Made by a program: the position numbers and the translations under genes
Assembly: GCF_029542625.1 (NCBI RefSeq)
Contig: NZ_CP120733.1
Location: 3,472,001-3,536,000, forward strand
Direction: 5' to 3'
DNA from: Tepidibacter hydrothermalis
GTDB lineage: Bacteria; Bacillota; Clostridia; Peptostreptococcales; Peptostreptococcaceae
DNA length: 64,000 nucleotides
Shown: piece by piece, positions 28,097 to 37,150 of the stretch
Position numbering within the stretch: position 1 is the stretch's first letter
Layout of the letters: every line of letters starts with the position of its first letter
Notes under the pieces: generated by a model
Databases searched by the model: none
What the model saw: the letters and a program-made list of their open reading frames with translations, nothing else
What the model was told of the DNA's origin: nothing

Positions 28097-28294
28097 CTAC
28101 ATTCCCAATGATTCAGCCACTGGTTTAAGTTGTTCATCTTCCATCAGATGCTTGAAAAATTCATCAGTCAGACAAATCTTCAAAATCATCATTGCTGCTT
28201 TCTTTCTGTTCCTTTCATAATCACCGATTAGAACAGCAACTGCTTCAACAACCAAATCAATATTTTTAATTTTCACTTCATCCATGTCATGCAC
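28097..28294 (-). CDS. Hypothetical small protein
   Basis: 65 residues, helical, with no family recognised (VVEAVAVLIGDYERNRKKAAMMILKICLTDEFF). GAAAGGA precedes ATG 28294; ATG 28285 is an alternative. It is the first gene of the second minus-strand series, so its promoter should lie in 28295-28560. Confidence 0.55.
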   Translation of the reverse strand: MHDMDEVKIKNIDLVVEAVAVLIGDYERNRKKAAMMILKICLTDEFFKHLMEDEQLKPVAESLGM

Positions 28295-28596
28295 ATCCTT
28301 TCAAAACCTATCATCAGAACTCATATAACGGTCATATACAAGTTTTCTTTCGTTCTGTGGGTATTTCTATCCCTAGTCATCACTAATGGCAAAAATAACA
28401 ACCAGGGAAGAACTACATCACGAAATATGAAAGTGTCAATATTCATTCAAGAACTTGACATATTAATTATACCAATTTACTTTCTGAAAATCTTCCCAAA
28501 ACACAATATATGGTCAAATGTTAAAAATCAACCACTACATGTTGTGTTGTTTTAGCAAATAAAATCCCCACCACATTTAGCAGCAGGGATTTTGTT
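28295..28596. promoter_or_regulatory. 302-bp promoter region between early and late series of the element
   Basis: After the terminator at 28561-28593 there is no gene until 28294. A minus-strand TTGACA (28439-28434) has only a poor -10 17-18 bp later. This fits a promoter needing an activator such as the sigma-like protein at 25636. A near-palindrome TCAAGAACTTGA lies just upstream at about 28446-28457. Confidence 0.4.
28561..28593 (-). terminator. Terminator of the element's early series
   Basis: AAAATCCC pairs with GGGATTTT across a 17-nt loop, just after the Mor-like gene on the minus strand. Confidence 0.7.
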
Positions 28597-28839
28597 TCAT
28601 CTTTCATTTACGATTTTTCTTACTGTTTCAACACTTAGATTAATCATATCAGCTATTTCAGGTATAGTTGCACCTGTATGATATGAATTTTTAATGTATT
28701 TATTTCTAGTCAGATTATCAGGGAACTTAGGCATATTGTTCGGAATATAAAGATGCATACAAGGAAATTCATCCATTATCTTTTGTGCTACTTCTTCACC
28801 AATAACTTCTTTTACTTCATAAAATGATACTGTTGCCAT
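28597..28839 (-). CDS. Mor-like HTH transcription regulator
   Basis: 80 residues. The C-terminal helix-turn-helix (RNKYIKNSYHTGATIPEIADMINLSVETVRKIV) and the preceding LYIPNNMPKFPDNLTRN segment resemble the Mor/C family of phage middle-promoter activators. It is the last gene of the early series, positioned to activate the late promoter region just downstream. The ribosome site is AAGGATGA. Confidence 0.65.
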   Translation of the reverse strand: MATVSFYEVKEVIGEEVAQKIMDEFPCMHLYIPNNMPKFPDNLTRNKYIKNSYHTGATIPEIADMINLSVETVRKIVNER

Positions 28840-28843
28840 TCAA

Positions 28844-29059
28844 TCATCCTTCCATATAAAATTTAACTTCATCTTTCAGCTTGATGGTTTCCCAACCAAG
28901 GTATTTTCTTAATATGTTCATAGAATCAATCAATGCTTTGATTTCATCATAATATGGGTTATCAGATAACTTCTTGTATTTACCTGATTTATGTTCTTCA
29001 ACAAACCAATCCAAAAGTACTTCATAATGTGATTTCATTCCATTTATTACATGATCCAT
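28844..29059 (-). CDS. Hypothetical small protein
   Basis: 71 residues, helical and tyrosine/tryptophan-containing (VLLDWFVEEHKSGKYKKLSDNPYYDEIKALIDSMN). The family is not recognised. ATG 29059 has GAAAGGATGA at good distance, whereas the earlier ATG 29068 sits directly on it. It ends 4 bp before the Mor-like gene. Confidence 0.55.
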   Translation of the reverse strand: MDHVINGMKSHYEVLLDWFVEEHKSGKYKKLSDNPYYDEIKALIDSMNILRKYLGWETIKLKDEVKFYMEG

Positions 29060-29164
29060 ACTTATCATCCTTTCTTGAATTGATAGGCTTCACATGATAA
29101 AATCAAAGTGCGAATTTAATATGTATCACATGAAGTCATTGTATAATTGATTTATGCAGTGGCT

Positions 29165-29422
29165 TTATTCTTGTAAAGATTTGAAGAAATTATATGCAGC
29201 TTTAAATCCGTTGTAAAAACCTTGACGTTCTGCTTCTGTTGCAACATCATCACATTGTGATTCAATCTTACGAATAAGATCTTTATCAAAATCTGTACTT
29301 TCCAAATATTCCAGTGATTCATTAAAGCTTTCTCTATCTTTCTTGTAATCATCTACTTCAATAAAACTTTCTGATTCTCTTAATTCAAATAGTATTAAAT
29401 CTAAAATTTTTTCATTCATCAT
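29165..29422 (-). CDS. Hypothetical small acidic protein
   Basis: 85 residues, rich in Glu/Asp and helical (LILFELRESESFIEVDDYKKDRES). The ATG overlaps the TAA of the upstream gene (TAATG), so the two are translationally coupled. The function is unknown. Confidence 0.55.
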   Translation of the reverse strand: MMNEKILDLILFELRESESFIEVDDYKKDRESFNESLEYLESTDFDKDLIRKIESQCDDVATEAERQGFYNGFKAAYNFFKSLQE

Positions 29423-29916
29423 TAACACACCCCTTTCAAGTCTTCAATTACACGATCACAAGATTGCTCTAGTGATTCTAAACTTAGTGATTCTGATATT
29501 TTTTCCATGAAAAGCAATAATGCTTTCTTTTTATCTTCACCACCTAATAAATGCTCAATTGATGTACAAATTTGCTTAACCTTTTCAGTTACTCTCTTCT
29601 TTGTATTAACTAAATCCATGCAATGATTAAGTAATTGACTATATTGATCATAAGTCTGAAATTCAATTTTAATATCCAAATCAAGTGATCTTAATAATTC
29701 ATTGATTATATGAATCTCATATCCTTTAGTTGCAGGGAAATTATAACATTGTATCTCGTTGTTATTTTCAAATGCTACCAAAACCATTGGTTGACCCTTC
29801 CCATCAGGTACAAGTTCCAAATGCAATAAGTTATTTGAATTAATTGCTTCAAATACCTCTTTTATTTCTATTGCTGTTAATTCCTTCATTGTTCCATTAT
29901 CAATTTTCATAATCAT
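29422..29916 (-). CDS. Hypothetical protein, 164 residues
   Basis: Not recognised. An N-terminal alpha/beta part (MKIDNGTMKELTAIEIKEVFEAINSNN; PMVLVAFENNNEIQCYNFPA) precedes a helical C-terminal half. The frame opens with GTG 29928, but AAAGGTGG lies there as the ribosome site, so ATG 29916 is the start. It follows the 57-residue gene by one base. Confidence 0.6.
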   Translation of the reverse strand: MIMKIDNGTMKELTAIEIKEVFEAINSNNLLHLELVPDGKGQPMVLVAFENNNEIQCYNFPATKGYEIHIINELLRSLDLDIKIEFQTYDQYSQLLNHCMDLVNTKKRVTEKVKQICTSIEHLLGGEDKKKALLLFMEKISESLSLESLEQSCDRVIEDLKGVC

Positions 29917-29917
29917 T

Positions 29918-30091
29918 TTATTTTCCACCTTTCATAGTTAAGAATTCATTAAATGCAACCTTATCAATACTATAAGTAAACTTACCATCTATTTTTTCAG
30001 CAGTACCAAACGGAAATATGCCCTTCTGTAAACCTGTTCTAATAAATTGTTCTGTTTCCCCTAATATGCTTGCAACTTCTTTAATCATCAT
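29918..30091 (-). CDS. Small MerR/excisionase-like DNA-binding protein
   Basis: About 57 residues consisting of one domain: IKEVASILGETEQFIRTGLQKGIFPFGTAEKIDGKFTYSI. The same LQ-x-PFGTA domain forms the C-terminal half of the XRE protein at 21591, so the element carries two related modules. It could be an excisionase or a replication/regulatory factor. The start is taken after AAAGGTGG. Confidence 0.65.
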   Translation of the reverse strand: MMIKEVASILGETEQFIRTGLQKGIFPFGTAEKIDGKFTYSIDKVAFNEFLTMKGGK

Positions 30092-30179
30092 TTCATTTTC
30101 CACCTTTCTTATATGTTTTATTGACCTGATGTACTGATTTGCTACATCAGATTATCTTCAAGTATATATTCATAAATTC

Positions 30180-30480
30180 ACATTGAACCGTGAACTGCAC
30201 CGTGAACCGATTCAAACCATTGTTATTACTTGGTTTCAGAACAACGGTTCAAGCAGTTCAAGGTTTTTCTCTATATTATTTATTTTTTAAGGTATATATT
30301 AAATAACTCATATAAAATATATGTTTTTTATAAATTACTTAATAAATTAGATTTACCTTGAACTGCTTGAACTGATAACTCCAACCCCTTGATACACAAG
30401 GGGTTGATACGGTTCAAAGCTTATATGTTCGCCTTGAACCATCTTGAACCACCCTGAACCGTCTGAATACCCTGAATTTC
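30180..30480. other. Candidate replication origin with GGTTCA iterons and AT-rich tract
   Basis: TGAACC/GGTTCA boxes occur near 30184, 30204, 30247 and 30410, with an in-phase run at 30434-30479 where TGAACC or TGAAT recurs about every 10 bp. Between them lies about 95 bp of nearly pure A/T (about 30262-30356) and a hairpin AACCCCTTG/CAAGGGGTT at 30383-30405. The iteron run overlaps the 3' end of the 118-residue gene. This is the textbook layout of an initiator-bound origin. Confidence 0.6.
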
Positions 30481-30770
30481 TTTCCAAATGCTTTCTTATC
30501 CTTGACTTCAATGTTGAAGTTGTTGACCACAAACAAGGAAAAGCTGATCTGATTCAAAGGGGTAACATCATAATGTTCACATAACTTCATATACCTTTTA
30601 TGTGCAGAAAATGTTGACCAGTCCACCAATCCACCATTGTCAATTAATGCTGCTATAAACTGAATAGATAGATACTTATTAACCCCAACCTTATCAATAG
30701 GATATTTGTTTGCCATTTTAATTTGTTCAATTTTATTAGAACCAATTTGAACTTCATTTAATTTTGCCAT
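30414..30770 (-). CDS. Small winged-helix protein, possible origin-binding initiator
   Basis: 118 residues. The stretch GGLVDWSTFSAHKRYMKLCEHYDVTPLNQISFSLFVVNNF resembles the C-terminal winged-helix domain of P4/D5-type phage primases, but here it stands alone without primase or helicase parts. The basic tail KKFRVFRRFRVVQDGSRRTYKL is encoded by a DNA stretch carrying a 10-bp-spaced repeat. A role in origin recognition is inferred from this. The start is ATG 30770 after AAGGAAG. Confidence 0.6.
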   Translation of the reverse strand: MAKLNEVQIGSNKIEQIKMANKYPIDKVGVNKYLSIQFIAALIDNGGLVDWSTFSAHKRYMKLCEHYDVTPLNQISFSLFVVNNFNIEVKDKKAFGKKFRVFRRFRVVQDGSRRTYKL

Positions 30771-30813
30771 TTTTCATCTTCCTTTCATTTTCGTGAATTT
30801 TATTGTTACTACT

Positions 30814-31131
30814 TCATATTCGTCTTGCAAATTCGCTGAAAGCTTCTTGATTCAAGAATCTTTGTTCACTGACACTTTTAGACCCTGATAATTCAGGATG
30901 ATCATGCTGCAATTTCCTTCTGATCCTTCCCACTGTTTCATATTGTGGAAGACCATATTCGTTCAATTGCAGGAACAGATCCTTGAATCCAATCTTGTCA
31001 ACATCAATTCCTTTGCTTCCAAGGATCTTCTTTGCTACCAGGTAGAACAAATAGTTGTCACTGTTCCTGGAATGCTTGTCATTAATCAGGAAGTCCATGA
31101 CCAATGTTGATGTGTTTGTTAGTTCATCCAC
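30814..31131 (-). CDS. Hypothetical early element protein, GTG start
   Basis: About 105 residues, not recognised. The sequence is helical with LFYLVAKKILGSKGIDVDKIGFKDLFLQLNEYGLPQYETVGRIRRKLQHDHPEL, suggestive of a DNA-binding accessory protein. No ATG is in place; GTG 31131 stands at proper distance from AGGTAGGTG, and GTG 31140 is the alternative. It is 17 bp after the previous gene. Confidence 0.6.
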   Translation of the reverse strand: MDELTNTSTLVMDFLINDKHSRNSDNYLFYLVAKKILGSKGIDVDKIGFKDLFLQLNEYGLPQYETVGRIRRKLQHDHPELSGSKSVSEQRFLNQEAFSEFARRI

Positions 31132-31148
31132 TGTTTTCACCTACCTTT

Positions 31149-31457
31149 TTATAATCCCAACACATAATTTATTAACCCATTGTCATTTTTTACAAACTCA
31201 TCATAGGATGACTTTATCCAATCTGCCCCTTCATCTTTGCTCTTTCTTTCAAGTTCTGATAGGATTTTTGTTGCACCGTTACCATAGCCGTGTGAGGCAA
31301 GATATTGACAGTATCTCTTTAATGATTCATAAGCTTTGGGCATTTTATCATCTATCCATGAAAAATAGACTAACAACATTGCACCACGTCCAGTAAAAAC
31401 AACTTCTTCTTTTCCATCTACCATTGCTGTTTTACAATCAGAATTAAATTTATTCAT
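31149..31457 (-). CDS. Hypothetical early element protein
   Basis: 102 residues, unrecognised. The N-terminus contains short strands (VDGKEEVVFTGRGAMLLVYFSWIDDKMP) and the rest is helical. ATG 31457 follows AAAGGTGA, so the GTG at 31466 is rejected. It is part of the minus-strand early operon. Confidence 0.6.
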   Translation of the reverse strand: MNKFNSDCKTAMVDGKEEVVFTGRGAMLLVYFSWIDDKMPKAYESLKRYCQYLASHGYGNGATKILSELERKSKDEGADWIKSSYDEFVKNDNGLINYVLGL

Positions 31458-31496
31458 TTCTTTCACCTTTGCCTTTCTGTAATATAATTGCTGAAC

Positions 31497-31685
31497 CTAC
31501 ATGTACACTTTTTCATTGAAAAACCTCTTTGAGATCTTACCTGGAATAATAATCTTTCCTTGTTCCCTTAATTCATCATTAAGTTTCTTTATGATCCTAT
31601 AACCTGTGGTTAATGAAACCCCAAGTATTTTCGCTACATCTTCTGCATGATAAAACTTTTGTTCTTTGACTGTTGCATTTTTCAT
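31497..31685 (-). CDS. Small helix-turn-helix protein, excisionase-like
   Basis: 62 residues with a single HTH: FYHAEDVAKILGVSLTTGYRIIKKLNDELREQGKIIIPGKISKRFF. This is the usual form of Xis-like or primary-regulator proteins of integrative elements. It starts 3 bp after the XRE gene stop codon. Confidence 0.7.
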   Translation of the reverse strand: MKNATVKEQKFYHAEDVAKILGVSLTTGYRIIKKLNDELREQGKIIIPGKISKRFFNEKVYM

Positions 31686-31688
31686 TTC

Positions 31689-31892
31689 TTATTCACCATC
31701 CTTATCATCTTTAAAATAATTAAGAGGTACTTTCAAAGAATCACAAATTTTAAAGTATTCTTCTGCTGAAATTCCTCTGTTTCCATTCAATAAAGCACTA
31801 CATGTACTTGCAGTCATTCCAAGTTTTTCTTTTAGAAATGATTGTTTAATTCCTCGTTCTTTCATAAAAGCTTTAATTTTTTCATGAAGCAT
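31689..31892 (-). CDS. Cro-like XRE regulator
   Basis: 67 residues, nearly all XRE helix-turn-helix (IKAFMKERGIKQSFLKEKLGMTASTCSALLNGNRGISAEEYFKICDSL). It is the first gene of the minus-strand early operon, opposite the CI-like repressor, as Cro is in phages. The frame opens at 31937 in the operator region, but ATG 31892 after AAAGGAAGGTG is the real start. Confidence 0.8.
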   Translation of the reverse strand: MLHEKIKAFMKERGIKQSFLKEKLGMTASTCSALLNGNRGISAEEYFKICDSLKVPLNYFKDDKDGE

Positions 31893-31913
31893 TCGTTTCA
31901 CCTTCCTTTTACT

Positions 31914-32016
31914 ACGATATTTTCGTTGTAGGTACATGTTATCACGATATTTTCGTTATGTCAATACAAAACTATGAGATTTTCGTATTTTTGTATTGTA
32001 ATTATGAAATTTCTGT
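31914..32016. promoter_or_regulatory. Four-site operator array of the element's genetic switch
   Basis: ACGATATTTTCGT at 31914 and again at 31944, ATGAGATTTTCGT at 31974 and ATGAAATTTCTGT at 32004 start exactly 30 bp apart. The second lies within the spacer of the minus-strand promoter and the fourth within the spacer of the plus-strand promoter. Confidence 0.85.
31936..31964 (-). promoter_or_regulatory. Early (Cro-side) promoter
   Basis: TTGACA (31964-31959), 17-bp spacer, TAACAT (31941-31936). The spacer contains the operator at 31944-31956. Confidence 0.85.
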
Positions 32017-32024
32017 GTTACTAT
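31996..32024 (+). promoter_or_regulatory. Repressor promoter
   Basis: TTGTAA (31996-32001), 17-bp spacer, TACTAT (32019-32024). The spacer contains the weakest operator at 32004-32016, which would suit autoregulation. Confidence 0.8.
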
Positions 32025-32056
32025 TGAAACATGATAAAAAAGAAGGTGGTGAAGTG

Positions 32057-32518
32057 ATGGGAAAAATAAAAGAAAACATTTCAGCTAATATAACTAAACA
32101 TAGAAAAATTAATGGACTTTCTCAAAAAGATTTAGCTGATATTGTAGGAACAAAGCCATCAACCGTTTCAAGTTGGGAGCAATCGGTCAGTACTCCAAAT
32201 GCTGAAATGCTCTTTGAAATATGTAAAATCTTTAAAATTACTGTGGATGAAATATATGGAGTAGATGAAGATGAAACAGAATATAAATTTATGAAATCTA
32301 TACAGTATTTAGAAGATGCAGGATTTGAAGTTGATCAGGATGATAAAGATAGAGAATATAACGAATATCAAATATGTCATTTTGACTTTGGAACGATTAC
32401 TGTTATGCATCAGCAGGACTTAATTGATTTAGTTGATAAGATAATTAAAGATGGTGAAGATTACAAAGAAAGATATATTATTGATAGAATCAAAACAGAA
32501 TTTTTACCAAAAAAATAA
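32057..32518 (+). CDS. CI-like XRE repressor of the element
   Basis: 153 residues. The N-terminal HTH (ISANITKHRKINGLSQKDLADIVGTKPSTVSSWEQSVSTPNAEMLFEICKIF) is joined to a short acidic C-terminal part with no Ser-Lys peptidase signature. It therefore cannot self-cleave like LexA, and release must come from an antirepressor or another protein. The ORF extends back to 31958 over the operators, but ATG 32057 follows AAGAAGGTGGTGA and lies downstream of the promoter. Confidence 0.85.
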   Translation: MGKIKENISANITKHRKINGLSQKDLADIVGTKPSTVSSWEQSVSTPNAEMLFEICKIFKITVDEIYGVDEDETEYKFMKSIQYLEDAGFEVDQDDKDREYNEYQICHFDFGTITVMHQQDLIDLVDKIIKDGEDYKERYIIDRIKTEFLPKK

Positions 32519-32520
32519 AA

Positions 32521-32559
32521 AAAAATCGCCCTTGTGCTACCAACACAAAGAACGATTTT
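32521..32559 (+). terminator. Terminator of the repressor gene
   Basis: AAAATCG/CGATTTT with an inner CTTGTG/CACAAAG pairing directly follows the repressor stop codon. Confidence 0.65.
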
Positions 32560-32574
32560 AACATAGATACTATT

Positions 32575-32650
32575 CAGACAGGATGCCTGATATAATACCA
32601 CTTAGATATTGTTATTATATCATTTAAAGCATCCAGTCTGCAATGGGTGT
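32575..32650. other. 76-nt interrupted hairpin between repressor and integrase
   Basis: Three nested pairings occur in order: CAGAC/GTCTG, GGATGC/GCATCC and GATATAATA/TATTATATC. It ends 36 bp before the integrase start, so it may control integrase expression or act as a recombination-directionality site. Confidence 0.5.
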
Positions 32651-32686
32651 ATTTTTTATACTCAAAATTAAGAAAGGGATGATATA

Positions 32687-33775
32687 ATGCCAACTTATAA
32701 AGATGAAAAACGTGGCAGTTGGTATGCCAAATTCAATTATACTGATTGGACTGGAAACATTAAACAGAAATTAAAACGTGGATTTAAAACCCAAAAGGAA
32801 GCCAAAGCTTTTGAAAGGGAATTTCTTGAAAAGTCACAAGCAAGTCCTGATATGACTTTTGGTGCATTGGTTGAACTCTACATGGAAGATTGCAAGTCCA
32901 GGTTGAAACCTACAACCTATGAAAATAAAGAATATGTAATTGGATTGAAAGTGCTGCCATATTTTAAAGATATGCCTATCAATAGCATAGAACCTGCAAC
33001 AGTCAGGAAGTGGCAGAATGAATTGATTTCACATGAAAATAACTACAGTCCAACATACTTAAAGACTGTGAACAATCAGCTTTCAGCAATATTCAACTTT
33101 GCTTGCAAATATTATAAACTACCTTCAAATCCTGCAAGAATCTGTGGTTCTATGGGGAAAAAGAATGCTGATAATATGAAGTTTTGGACAGTGGATGAAT
33201 TCAAGCAGTTCATTAAGTTTTCAGATAATCCAATGTATACTGTTATTTATCAAATTTTATTTTGGACTGGAATGCGTATTGGTGAATGTTTAGCTTTAAC
33301 ACTTAATGACTTTGATTTTGAAACAGAAACTGTTTCAATCAATAAGAATTATGCTAGACACCAAAAGCAAGATCTGATCCTAAAACCTAAAACACCAAAA
33401 TCAAAACGGATCATTACCATTCCCAAATTCTTATGTGACATCATCAATGAATATTTATCAAAGCTTTATGATTATGATCCAAGTGAAAGATTGTTCCCAA
33501 TAGCAAGAAGCACCATGAATGGTCATTTGGTTAGAATAGCAAAGAAAGCAAAAGTAAAACGAATTAGGGTTCATGATCTTCGTCATTCCCATGCTTCACT
33601 TTTAATTGAAGAAGGTTTTTCACCCTTGCTGATTTCTGAAAGACTTGGACATGAAAACATTGAAACTACACTTCAAACTTATTCACATCTTTATCCTAAC
33701 AAGCATAGTGAAGTTGCTAATAAATTAGATAAAATTAATGATAATTATGACACCACTGAAACACCTGAAAAATAA
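32687..33775 (+). CDS. int: Tyrosine recombinase/integrase
   Basis: 362 residues. An N-terminal arm-binding domain (SWYAKFNYTDWTGNIKQKLKRGFKTQKEAKAFERE) is followed by a SAM-like core-binding domain at about 60-165. The catalytic domain contains Arg in TGMRIGECLAL, His-x-x-Arg in HDLRHSHASLL, His in RLGHENIETT and the nucleophile Tyr in LQTYSHLY. It inserts and excises the element at the guaA end, about 80 bp away. The ATG follows AAAGGGATGA. Confidence 0.95.
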   Translation: MPTYKDEKRGSWYAKFNYTDWTGNIKQKLKRGFKTQKEAKAFEREFLEKSQASPDMTFGALVELYMEDCKSRLKPTTYENKEYVIGLKVLPYFKDMPINSIEPATVRKWQNELISHENNYSPTYLKTVNNQLSAIFNFACKYYKLPSNPARICGSMGKKNADNMKFWTVDEFKQFIKFSDNPMYTVIYQILFWTGMRIGECLALTLNDFDFETETVSINKNYARHQKQDLILKPKTPKSKRIITIPKFLCDIINEYLSKLYDYDPSERLFPIARSTMNGHLVRIAKKAKVKRIRVHDLRHSHASLLIEEGFSPLLISERLGHENIETTLQTYSHLYPNKHSEVANKLDKINDNYDTTETPEK

Positions 33776-33780
33776 AAAAT

Positions 33781-33801
33781 GTATCATTCGTGTATCGCAA
33801 G
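33781..33801. repeat. Right arm-type integrase-site repeat
   Basis: GTATCATTCGTGTATCGCA mirrors the left copy at 21486 in direct orientation, with two GTATC half-sites 11 bp apart. It starts 5 bp after the integrase stop codon and lies about 54 bp inside the right core. Confidence 0.6.
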
Positions 33802-33808
33802 CATAAAA

Positions 33809-33850
33809 CAAACCCTGTAAGCCTAACGAAATCAAGGCATACAGGGTTTT
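33809..33850 (-). terminator. Element-borne terminator now serving guaA
   Basis: AAACCCTGTA-GCCT pairs with AGGC-TACAGGGTTT. It lies right after the guaA stop codon and inside the element boundary. It functionally replaces the displaced hairpin at 21324. Confidence 0.75.
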
Positions 33851-33854
33851 GTCA

Positions 33855-33868
33855 TTCTACTCCCACTC
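33855..33868. repeat. Right attachment core at the guaA 3' end (attR side)
   Basis: TTCTACTCCCACTC matches the left core with one mismatch and contains the guaA stop codon. Confidence 0.85.
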
Positions 33869-35392
33869 AATAGTTCCTGGAGGTTTAGAAGTTATATCAT
33901 AAACTACTCTATTAACTCCATCAACTTCATTAACTATTCTACTAGATATTTTTTCAAGCACATCATAAGGCATTTTGTACCAGTCAGATGTCATTCCATC
34001 AGAAGATGTAACTGCTCTTAATCCTACTAAGTGAGCATAAGTTCTCTCATCTCCCATAACTCCTACTGTCTTAACATCTGGTAATGTTGCAAATGCTTGC
34101 CATATTTTATCATATAAATCATTATTTTTAAGTTCTTGCATATATATATCATCAGCTTCTCTTAATATATCAAGCTTGTCCTTAGTAACTTCGCCTATAA
34201 CTCTTATTCCAAGTCCTGGTCCTGGGAATGGATGTCTAAATATTAAATACTCAGGAATTTCAAGTTCAAGACCTAATCTTCTAACTTCATCTTTGAATAA
34301 AGATCTTAATGGTTCTATTATTTCAAACTCTATATCTTCAGGTATTCCACCTACGTTATGGTGAGATTTTATAGTAGAGGCTCCACTTTCACCTGCTCCA
34401 CTTTCTATAACATCAGGATATATAGTTCCTTGAACTAAGAAATCCATCTTTCCTAATTTATTAGACTCTTCTTCAAATACTCTTATAAATTCTTCTCCAA
34501 TTATTTTTCTCTTAGCTTCTGGCTCAGATACTCCTGATAATTTGCTTAAGAATCTGTCTTGAGCATTAACTCTTATTAAGTTCATCTTGAACTCTTTTCT
34601 AAATATCTGCTCTACTTGATCTCCTTCATTCTTTCTAAGTAAACCATGATCTACGAATATACAAGTAAGATTATCTCCTATAGCTTTATGAACTAAAACT
34701 GCAGCAACTGAGCTGTCCACTCCTCCACTTAGAGCACATAATACTTTTTTGTCTCCTACTTTTTCCTTTATTTCTTTTACTTTTTGATCTATAAAAGAAT
34801 CCATAGTCCAGCTTCCGTTTAAATTACATACTTCGAATAAGAAGTTCTTTATTATTTCATTTCCCTGTATAGAATGTTCAACCTCTGGATGGAATTGTAC
34901 TCCATATAATTTCTTTTCTTCATTTTGAATTGCAGCTACAGGGCAATCATTAGTGTGTGCAATTATTTCAAAACCTTCTGGTGCCTTATCTATTAAGTCT
35001 GTATGACTCATCCAAGTTATATTTTTAGAGTCTACCCCTTTAAATATTAAGCTCTCTTTATAGTTTATTTCAGTTTTTCCGTACTCTCTTTTATCTCCTC
35101 TTCTAACATTACCGCCTAGAGTATGAGACATAATTTGAGCTCCATAACATATTCCAAGTATAGGTATATTCATTTCGAATATTTCTTTAGATATTTTAGG
35201 TGCACCCTCTGCATATACACTTGAAGGTCCTCCTGTGAATATTATACCTTTAGGATTTTTTTCTTTTATTTTTTCTAGAGAATAAGTATATGGAATTATT
35301 TCGCAATATACATTACAATCTCTAACTCTTCTAGCTATAAGTTGGTTGTATTGACCTCCAAAGTCAACTATTAATACTAATTCTTTTTCCAT
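33857..35392 (-). CDS. guaA: GMP synthase (glutamine-hydrolysing)
   Basis: It converts XMP to GMP. The class I glutaminase (residues 1-190) has the Cys nucleophile in ILGICYGAQ and His in [10 protein letters not shown]. The ATP-pyrophosphatase domain has the P-loop [16 protein letters not shown] near residue 225, and the C-terminal dimerisation domain ends in [12 protein letters not shown] 35392 is one base after the guaB stop codon with GGAGAG inside guaB, so the longer frame from 35413 is rejected. Its length of 511 residues is normal. The element inserted at its 3' end leaves the protein intact. Confidence 0.96.
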   Translation of the reverse strand: MEKELVLIVDFGGQYNQLIARRVRDCNVYCEIIPYTYSLEKIKEKNPKGIIFTGGPSSVYAEGAPKISKEIFEMNIPILGICYGAQIMSHTLGGNVRRGDKREYGKTEINYKESLIFKGVDSKNITWMSHTDLIDKAPEGFEIIAHTNDCPVAAIQNEEKKLYGVQFHPEVEHSIQGNEIIKNFLFEVCNLNGSWTMDSFIDQKVKEIKEKVGDKKVLCALSGGVDSSVAAVLVHKAIGDNLTCIFVDHGLLRKNEGDQVEQIFRKEFKMNLIRVNAQDRFLSKLSGVSEPEAKRKIIGEEFIRVFEEESNKLGKMDFLVQGTIYPDVIESGAGESGASTIKSHHNVGGIPEDIEFEIIEPLRSLFKDEVRRLGLELEIPEYLIFRHPFPGPGLGIRVIGEVTKDKLDILREADDIYMQELKNNDLYDKIWQAFATLPDVKTVGVMGDERTYAHLVGLRAVTSSDGMTSDWYKMPYDVLEKISSRIVNEVDGVNRVVYDITSKPPGTIEWE

Positions 35393-35393
35393 A

Positions 35394-36887
<1,494 letters not shown>

Positions 36888-36953
36888 TTAAAAAAATAAG
36901 AGCTCTAAAACGTCTCTTATTTGAATCTTTTCATATGTGTTTTTAGGTAAAAA

Positions 36954-37027
36954 AAATTCGTCTAATGCTACCGCATTGACTCATGTCGCCAACGAGTCCT
37001 ACGGACTCCGTTGCTCAAAATAGTTGA
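36954..37027. repeat. REP-like intergenic repeat, copy B (guaB leader)
   Basis: AATTCG to AATAGTTG with the core CGCCAACGAGTCCTACGG and CTCCGTTGCTCAAAATAG. The arms CAACGAGTCC/GGACTCCGTTG fold into a hairpin. It lies between the riboswitch terminator and the guaB start. Confidence 0.7.
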
Positions 37028-37088
37028 AATTGTAGTTTCTTAATCTAAGTTAACCACAATTTCATTTTTTATAATGCTATTAGCATAT

Positions 37089-37150
37089 AAAAAAAACAAG
37101 GACTTATATAATAATTTCTTATGAAAGCGAAATTATTATATAGGTCCTTG
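37089..37150 (-). terminator. Riboswitch-controlled terminator of guaBA
   Basis: A stem of about 23 bp (CAAGGAC, TATATAATAATTTC and complement) is followed on the minus strand by eight T residues. It lies downstream of the guanine aptamer and upstream of guaB. Confidence 0.92.

Larger units (their letters stand above)
21369..33868. mobile_element. Integrated phage-satellite-like element (about 12.5 kb) at the 3' end of guaA
   Basis: The boundaries are the 14-bp core repeats matching the guaA 3' end, with the integrase gene adjacent to the guaA side and direct-repeat arm-type sites near each end. Gene order is integrase and repressor (plus strand), then a long minus-strand series: early regulators, a small replication module, Mor-like HTH, two TerS-like proteins, sigma-like regulator, tape measure protein and a final XRE protein. 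Large terminase, portal, capsid and lysis genes are absent, which fits a phage-inducible island. The alternative is a decayed prophage, but most genes are intact and tightly packed. Base composition differs from the core chromosome. Confidence 0.85.

Noticed and set aside
28289-28555. Plus-strand 88-codon ORF in the element's promoter gap
   Set aside because: No ribosome site, opposite strand to all neighbours, and low-complexity composition.
31893-31937. Upstream extension of the Cro-like gene to 31937
   Set aside because: It would run through the operator and the -10 region of its own promoter; ATG 31892 has the proper ribosome site.
31958-32056. Upstream extension of the repressor to 31958
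   Set aside because: The extension lies over the operators and upstream of the repressor -10 box, so it is not transcribed.
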